Source: Dromiciops gliroides
Taxonomy: Eukaryota > Chordata > Mammalia > Microbiotheria > Microbiotheriidae
Length of the DNA: 64,000 bases
NCBI RefSeq assembly: GCF_019393635.1
Contig: NC_057862.1
Coordinates: 266,986,441-267,050,440, forward strand
Direction: 5' to 3'
This document shows positions 58,136-64,000 of the stretch, one piece after another. A program made the position numbers and the translations under genes. Every line of letters begins with the position of its first letter. Within the stretch, counting starts at the first letter, position 1. A model generated the notes under the pieces. The model worked only from the letters and a program-made list of their open reading frames with translations. It had not been told where the DNA came from and made no database searches.

Positions 58136-58335
58136 TCAATTCTAATTTTTAAAGAATTATTTTCTTCAGTAACCCTTTGTACTTCCTCTTCCATCTGACT
58201 AATTCTGTTTTTTTGGGAGTTATTTTCCCTAGTAAATTGTTGTATATCTTTCCCCATTCTATTGACTCCTTTTTGATGATTCTCTTACATTATTCTCATT
58301 ACTTTCCCCAATTTTTCTTCTACTTCTCTAATTTG

Positions 58336-58545
58336 CTTTTTTTAAAAAAACAGGCACTATATTTTATTTTTCTTTTCTTTTTTCCTTTTAATTTTTCTCA
58401 ATTACATATAAAAATATTTTTGAGTTCCAAATTTTTCTCCCACCCTCCCTTTCCTCCCCCTTCCTGAGGTCAGCAAGCAATTTGATATGGGTTATACATT
58501 ACTATCATGTTAAACATATTTCCCTGATGAAGGTCCATTCATCTG
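58336..58545 (-). mobile_element. L1-like 3' UTR, minus
   Basis: TTTTTCTCAATTACATATAA, GAGTTCCAAATTTTTCTCCC, AGCAAGCAATTTGATATGGG follow the reversed L1 3' UTR plan. Confidence 0.6.
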
Positions 58546-58764
58546 GTCTAGTTGTGACTACAAGTGAGTATGTTGGACCAAATTCCTCATTTTGTTTAAA
58601 GGGGTTGTAGCATTCTGTAACATATCGCAATAGGTGCTGAATGGATCTCTTTCTTTGGATATGCTGTTAGTTGGCTGAATATTTAAAGTTACCACTTGGC
58701 ACTTTTTTTTTTTAAAGCCATGAAAAGATGGTGTGTATAAGTAGGTTGTAAAATATTCCTAACA

Positions 58765-59640
58765 ATAACATATCATAAGCAATAATAAAGCATGTGCCAG
58801 GTACTATGCTAAGTGCTGGGGATAGAAAGAAAGCCAAAACGTTCACTTTTTTCAAGGATCTCCTAGTCTAATGGTGAACAGATGCAAACAACTATTTACA
58901 AATAAGATAGACAAGATAAATTGGAAGTGATAGGGGGAAGCCTAATGGCATTAAAAGGGGTTAGGAAAAGCTTCTTTCAGAAGGTAGGATTTTTAGCTGA
59001 GATCTGAAGGGAGTTAAGAAAGCTAGGGAGAGAAGATGAATTCCAGGAATGGGGAATAGTCAATGAAAATGCAAGGAATTGGGAGATGGAGTGACTTGCA
59101 GGAAGAATAGCAAGGAGGCCAGATTGCAGAGTACGTGGAGGTGTAACAAAACTGTAAAGGGGAGGGGATAGGTTTTGAAGGTCTTTGAAAGCCAAACAGA
59201 GGATTTTATATTTCACCCTGGAGGTGATATAAGCTACTGGAGATAATTGAAAAGGTTACATGGGTTAGACCTGAGCTTTAGGAAAATCAGTTTAACAGCT
59301 GGGTAGAATATGGACTGAAGTGGGAAGAGATGTGAGGCAGGGAGATGAAGGTTATTGTAGTAGTCCCAGCATGAAGTTTGGAGGGCCTGGACCAAGGTGA
59401 TGACAAGTGGTATAAGAGAGAAAGGGACTTTTACCCAGGGTTTTAGGCACAGGAAGTGAGTGGAGGATTGGTGTACTGCTGCTTGCAACTGAAAGCAAGA
59501 GAATTTGCAGAATGTGTGTATAGAGTAGAGGTGGGGAGGGGAAGATGAGAGCAAAACAAGTTCAGATAAATAGTAGGGATGGACTGGATATAGGTAGAGG
59601 TGAAGAACAGTTGAGCCTAGCAAAGATACTGAGACCAGAT
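58765..59640 (+). repeat. Ancient repeat family R1 (copy 4)
   Basis: GGTACTATGCTAAGTGCTGG, AAGGATCTCCTAGTCTAATG, CTGAGATCTGAAGGGAG, GAGCTTTAGGAAAATCAG, GAGGCAGGGAGATGAAGG, ATTGTAGTAGTCCCAGCATG in the same order as other copies. Confidence 0.6.
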
Positions 59641-60845
59641 TGTCTTGAATTAGTTGGTAGCTTTAGCTAGTGAGAGCAAGCAGAGTACAGTCTACAATCT
59701 TTCTCTCCATGTTTCCCTGGAAAGCTGCACTAGGGGAAGTTTCTGCTTACTTTATTTGTCCCATCACCTTTCTTTTCTGTCCTTCTCTGACCAGAAGGTA
59801 GGAGGGAAATAAATCAACCTAGAGGCAATATTACTGTAACAGCGTGCATTATGTTAATGTCTAGATGTATTTTTTTGATACTAACAAATAACATGGCAAT
59901 TAATAGTGAATCATCAATAGTGAATCATCAAATACTTCTGAGAATTTGGAAGACCGTGATTGAGGTGGGAAGTATTGTCATGGGAAAAATGGTAAGGGAG
60001 GAGGGGATCCTTAAACTAACTGGAGACTAAGAGGACAAGACCAAAAGGAGTGAGAGTTCTGAATTATTATTTTGGGGGGGCCCCTGTAATTTCTGAGGAT
60101 ATTCTAAAACATACCTACTAGATTGCCTATGAACCTGAGAGAGAGCAGGAGATGAACCTGAATGGATGTGGGGATATCAAGCATATCCTTTAGCTCTGTA
60201 GCCTTGCATCTACCTCTATATCCCATCATATTCATATATCCCTATAGAGAAAAGGGAAAAAAATATAACTTTAGTTATCACTGTAACCAAATATTTCATC
60301 TAGCATGATAAAAAAAGCTGAGTTAATAGGGATATAAAACCTGAATGGAAGTAAGCTGCATGTCTCAGGGGAACCATAGTATTCCACTGCTAGTTGCTTT
60401 TGAGAAATGCACAATTAAAAACCAAGAGGCAAAAGAATTCCACAAACTCTCAAAGAAAAATATGACAATTCTGGATTATTACCATGACACTCTGAGGATT
60501 AGAAATATGTATTTCTTTCCTCTCATGGGAATTCTCCAAAAAGGCACAAAATCAATCCATATTTCTGGAGATTAAGCACAGATGATACTGAAAATGAGTA
60601 TTACAAAAGAAAAGTATGCTATAACACAGAAAATAAAGAAAGTCCAAAAAGGAGTTAGACATTGCTTTGTTCGCTGCTAAAATGGTGAGAAACAATGTTC
60701 AAAAGATTCTAAATTTCCTGTATGAAAAATATTTAACATTTTGAACATTAATTAGAGGGAGGAAAGAAAGCATAAATGAATGAAACTCCTCCATCCAAAA
60801 GCAAAGGTAAAGAAAAAGCTCATGTTTTTCCCACTATAATCTACA
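59641..60845. other. Intergenic, nothing recognised
   Basis: No gene, RNA or confident repeat. The 76-codon frame at 60345 has no support. Confidence 0.45.
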
Positions 60846-60862
60846 AGGGGAATATTTCTTTT

Positions 60863-61036
60863 CTTTTCTTTTTGTTTCAGGGTTTTAAACAAAAAATTTT
60901 TTTTTTGGCAGGGCAATGAGGGTTGAGTGACTTGCCCAGGGTCACACAGCTAGTAAGTGTCTGAGGCCATCTCTGAACTCAGGTCCTCCTGAATCCAGGG
61001 CTGGTGCTTTATCCACTGCGTCACCTAGCTGCCTCT
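60863..61036 (-). mobile_element. tRNA-derived SINE, form B, long mixed tail
   Basis: GGCAGGGCAATGAGGGTTGA to CACCTAGCTGCCTC. GGGAATATTTCTTTT on both sides (60848-60862 and 61037-61051). The 3' tail has an unusual CTTTTTGTTTCAGGGTTTT stretch. Confidence 0.92.
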
Positions 61037-61039
61037 GGG

Positions 61040-63570
61040 AATATTTCTTTTTTGAGGGGAAAAAAAAAATTTGAACTTTTCTCCAGTGATTTTTTTTAAC
61101 TAATTAAAAAAAAATCCCTGTTAGGAAACCCATGACAGGGTAAAGGTTCTAGTTGGTGTCCAATATAAGCAAAGAAAATATAAGCTTCCTAAGCCTCTCC
61201 ATGGAAGAAGAGCTTATAAAAATTAAGTAGGATTTACAATTAAGATTTATAAACACAGAAAAACTCAACGACAATTTACTTTAACTGAAATAGCTTAGCA
61301 AGTAACTATATTTTACAGGTTAAAAACAAAAAAATAATAAAAATTAATTTTAGAGAAATGGTTAAAATATTCTTTAATGGCACAATTTCCAAACAAGATG
61401 TTTCTCCACTTCAATAGCTTTGGGGAAACTATAAGATGGAATTATCTGAACAGTACCCAGGATAATCACCATAGAATAACATAAAACAACAAATAAATTT
61501 ATGGCCAATTTCATAGCTGCCCAAATAAGGATAAAAAAATGTTACCCATTAACTGACAGCTAAAGCAAACCTGAACTACACATACTGTGTGTTACTTGAG
61601 TATGTACAGGTACATCCCATGAACACATGCAGAGATATAGAAACAAATACAGTCCTATTAAATCAAAACTGTAATGTCTATCAGTACACATAATCCTTTC
61701 ATATTAAAAAGAAAAGAAGCTTATGGTGGTTAGAAGGTCTTTTTTAAAGATAAAACAGAATAAACAACCTGATCTTTCTCATGTACAGAACCCCAAAGCA
61801 TCAAAGCAGCTGAACTTCATGTGACTTTCTTGATAAGGAACAAAACAAAATAAGACAAACCTCTTCAGAGGAATGTTTTCCTTTCATTGTAAAAACATCA
61901 AATCAAATGTACATTATAGTCTTTCACTCTTTCTTCAGGTAAAAAGAATGCTTCACATTCCAAATATGAAGAAAAACACTAAAAACAGTTCAGGCTACGA
62001 ATGATTCAGTCGGTTGTTTGAGATATGTTTGTTTTTCCTGAGAACTGAATTGGGCCCAAAGAAATAAACAGGCAAAGGAAATGACCCGAGTTCATGAGAA
62101 TTTCTAGACTTGAAAGAGAACTGCTTTTGCACTGCTAGGATCTCATTAATAGCTTTTTTACAGCAAAGGTTTCTGAGTTGAATCAAATGCTAGGTAATAT
62201 GGTCTCATTTTTTTTGAACCTTCAAATAATTGGTTTACTTTATTTATATAAATTTATGGAAAGGCCAGAACAGAAAATATGACTCACATTTGTACGCATG
62301 TAGATGAGTGTGTATGTGTGTGTGTGTGATGCTATGGAAGGTAAGGCAGAAAGATTCTTTTCTGGCAATTCTCTTTTAAACACCCCATTCTCATGTGACG
62401 GATTTACAATGGAATAGGGTTGCGTGGCTATTTTTGTGTAAACTGAATTGTAAATTTGTATATAAATGATAAATTATTATCATTTGCAGACCTCTAACAG
62501 GTTAGAAATCAGAATATGAACTAATCTTGCTAATAAAACAGAAGAGAGAAATTTGGCTGCAATCTATTTTCTAATTTGTTATGTAATCTGGTTCAAGGCA
62601 CTTAAAAACATCTTGGTGCCTCAGTTAACTCATCTGGAAAATAAGAACAATTTTCATTTATTTACCTCTGGGAACTATTGAGGATTACTGAATGGCTTTT
62701 AAAGTACTTTGAGCTCCCCAAATGAAAAGCACTGTGGAAACTTTTTTTTTTAACTTATAGCTTTTAACAAATTATTTTTTAAAAGTTCTCTCATGCTACA
62801 TATATAACCTTAAAGAATCTGAGAATTTTTCAGAGAACCTGAACTAGAATATTTGAATGAAGCTACAGAGTTTTTTTAATGAAAAAAAAAAAACAACCTG
62901 GAAATTTGCCACAGTGTTTATATATTCATCTGAAGAGTAAAAATGTATTTTTTTTCTGGAAAAAAAACTGTAGAAAAGAAATGTGCTGCTTAAATTATGC
63001 TCAATGAAGTTTTTTTTCTTAAGTAATGCCTCAAACATTAGAATAAAATAGAAGTAATAAATTATAAATACAGTAGTTAGACATTTGTTTCTTTTTAAGC
63101 ATTAGTTATTATCTAAGTTAAATTCAACAAAATCTAAATATGTAGAGTAGCCTCAATGCTACTGTGGAAAACATAGATTTTAATTTAAAATACCCCTTTT
63201 TGTTTTTTACTCTTACATAAAATAAACAAGATCTTGCACTTTTAGGTGCATAGATTTAGTTTAACTAATTGGATTCCACTGGATAATTAATCTTTATACT
63301 TAAATAAACATAATAGTTTTGATTGTTACCATAGTGGCCTCTCAAATCTTCCTTATCAACCCTTCCTTACCGATGATTTTTGTGTGAAAATTTGAAATTA
63401 ACTTATTTTGGTCAGGACTGAATATTTTTAAAAAATAAGGTGCTTTTTAAATACAAATATTTTTTGCTCCAAATAAAATTGAAACATACTTAAACCTGAA
63501 ACCTCCTTGTCTTAAACATATTGAATTTTAACAAGCATCAATTCTGTGCCATTAAAGTTCCTTCAAAAGT
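61040..63570 (-). other. DDHD1: Probable DDHD1 3' UTR and downstream flank
   Basis: About 2.5 kb after the DDHD1 stop is AT-rich and almost free of recognisable repeats, unlike the rest of the window, which fits a long 3' UTR. On the minus strand AATAAA occurs at 62244-62239 and 62662-62657, and ATTAAA at about 61378-61373. A Pumilio-type motif TGTACATA lies at 61608-61601. The true 3' end is not determined; a TG repeat at 62309-62328 is included. The edges given are bounds, not a measured transcript. Confidence 0.5.
62309..62328. repeat. (TG)n microsatellite
   Basis: Short TG run within the probable DDHD1 3' UTR or flank. Confidence 0.9.
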
Positions 63571-63752
63571 TCAGATTGGATCTAACTTTGGCTTTGCATC
63601 ATTGTCTTGTTCATGTTTGTACATGAAAGTTAAAAGAAAAAGGGCAATATCCAAGGATGACCAATATGCAGTATGTGATGTTACAGCTGACCAGTATCGG
63701 CTTTCCACAAGGCCTTCTCTGAGTTCAAAGTCAATCCTGTGATCCAGTTCCA
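63571..63752 (-). CDS. DDHD1: DDHD1 terminal coding exon
   Basis: DDHD1 is an intracellular phospholipase A1 that prefers phosphatidic acid. Read on the minus strand, the exon follows a polypyrimidine tract ending CCTAG at 63753. It begins with the last two bases (TG) of a split Val codon, then ELDHRIDFELREGLVESRYW, SAVTSHTAYWSSLDIALFLL and a C-terminus ending KLDPI, with TGA at 63573-63571. This matches the C-terminal end of the DDHD domain; the His and Asp in SHTAYWSSLD are probably the last two residues that name the domain. There are 59 full codons and no break. The apparent start at 63753 is only a GTG made by the splice junction. Upstream exons lie beyond the right edge. Confidence 0.95.
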
Positions 63753-64000
63753 CTAGGAAAAAAAAAAGTAAAAGTCACAATTTTACGAAATAGATCTTAT
63801 TAAATAAATAGCAAAAGAAAATAAAGTAGCTAATTGAAGTGGATCTTAAAACTTTTAATTTGAGGTTTCTATATTTCTCTCCCATCCCCACATACCCAAA
63901 GAAAATGAAAAAAAAAAAAACAACCACGAAAAATTTCATACTGTTAAAATGAGCAAGGTATCTTTTTCTTAGTCAACAGAAAATGATAGAGGAGAATGCA
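63753..64000 (-). other. DDHD1: DDHD1 last intron (partial)
   Basis: Sequence to the right of the terminal exon acceptor is AT-rich with a pyrimidine tract on the minus strand just before the AG. No exon is seen in the remaining 250 bases. Confidence 0.8.

Larger units (their letters stand above)
53030..58335 (-). mobile_element. L1 ORF2-ORF1 block, minus, rearranged
   Basis: From the left: ORF2 C-terminal part (CTAGACCACCTTCTTTGGC at 53376), reverse transcriptase (minus-strand [20 protein letters not shown] at about 55030-55090), upstream ORF2, endonuclease (VGDLNLPPPPELDKSNQKIN near 57040, YIFFSAVHGTYTKTD near 56890), spacer and ORF1 coiled coil (KDIQQFTRENNSQKNRISQM near 58200). 54360-54898 duplicates 56260-56720, so at least two L1 copies contribute. 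Degraded throughout. Confidence 0.82.

Noticed and set aside
60345-60575. 76-codon frame in a repeat-poor region
   Set aside because: No recognisable domain or exon signals; length is within chance for this composition.

Overview
The window is nuclear DNA from a marsupial. It is AT-rich and crowded with a tRNA-derived SINE of the SINE1/WSINE1 type, Mar1-type SINEs, marsupial-type L1 fragments, old L2 and MIR/THER-like relics, and microsatellites. An Australian marsupial is plausible from the SINE type, but the sequence does not settle the species.

Only two host genes can be supported, both on the minus strand. The first coding exon of FERMT2 (kindlin-2, an integrin co-activator) lies at 24359-24524. 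It starts with the kindlin-2 N-terminus and has clean splice sites. A CpG island at about 24850-25560 lies upstream and should hold the promoter and the non-coding first exon. At the right edge, 63571-63752 is the last coding exon of DDHD1 (a phosphatidic-acid-preferring phospholipase A1), followed to its left by what is probably its 3' UTR. FERMT2 next to DDHD1 on the same strand matches the order I recall for human chromosome 14q22.

Layout: 1-24358 is FERMT2 intron 2 as far as it can be seen. It is packed with plus-strand L1 pieces (antisense to FERMT2) and holds one probable solo LTR and several microsatellites. 24359-25560 is the FERMT2 5' end. 25560-61000 is intergenic: an L2 LINE of about 3 kb (26.8-30.0 kb), minus-strand L1 blocks (30.1-32.1, 39.6-58.5 kb), two related solo LTRs with 4-base target duplications (37.5 and 47.1 kb), and about 24 SINEs, mostly minus strand. 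61000-64000 is mostly single-copy and holds the end of DDHD1.

I found no evidence of a new biological system. The interesting content is genome archaeology: nested insertions with readable target duplications, two SINEs in one target site, a likely twin-priming L1 inversion, solo LTR fossils, a UG repeat just inside the FERMT2 intron 2 donor, and a Z-DNA-type tract. Open reading frames of 60 codons or more outside the two host exons are explained by repeats or low-complexity sequence, or have no support. Repeat boundaries are read by eye, good to a few bases where target duplications are cited and to tens of bases otherwise.
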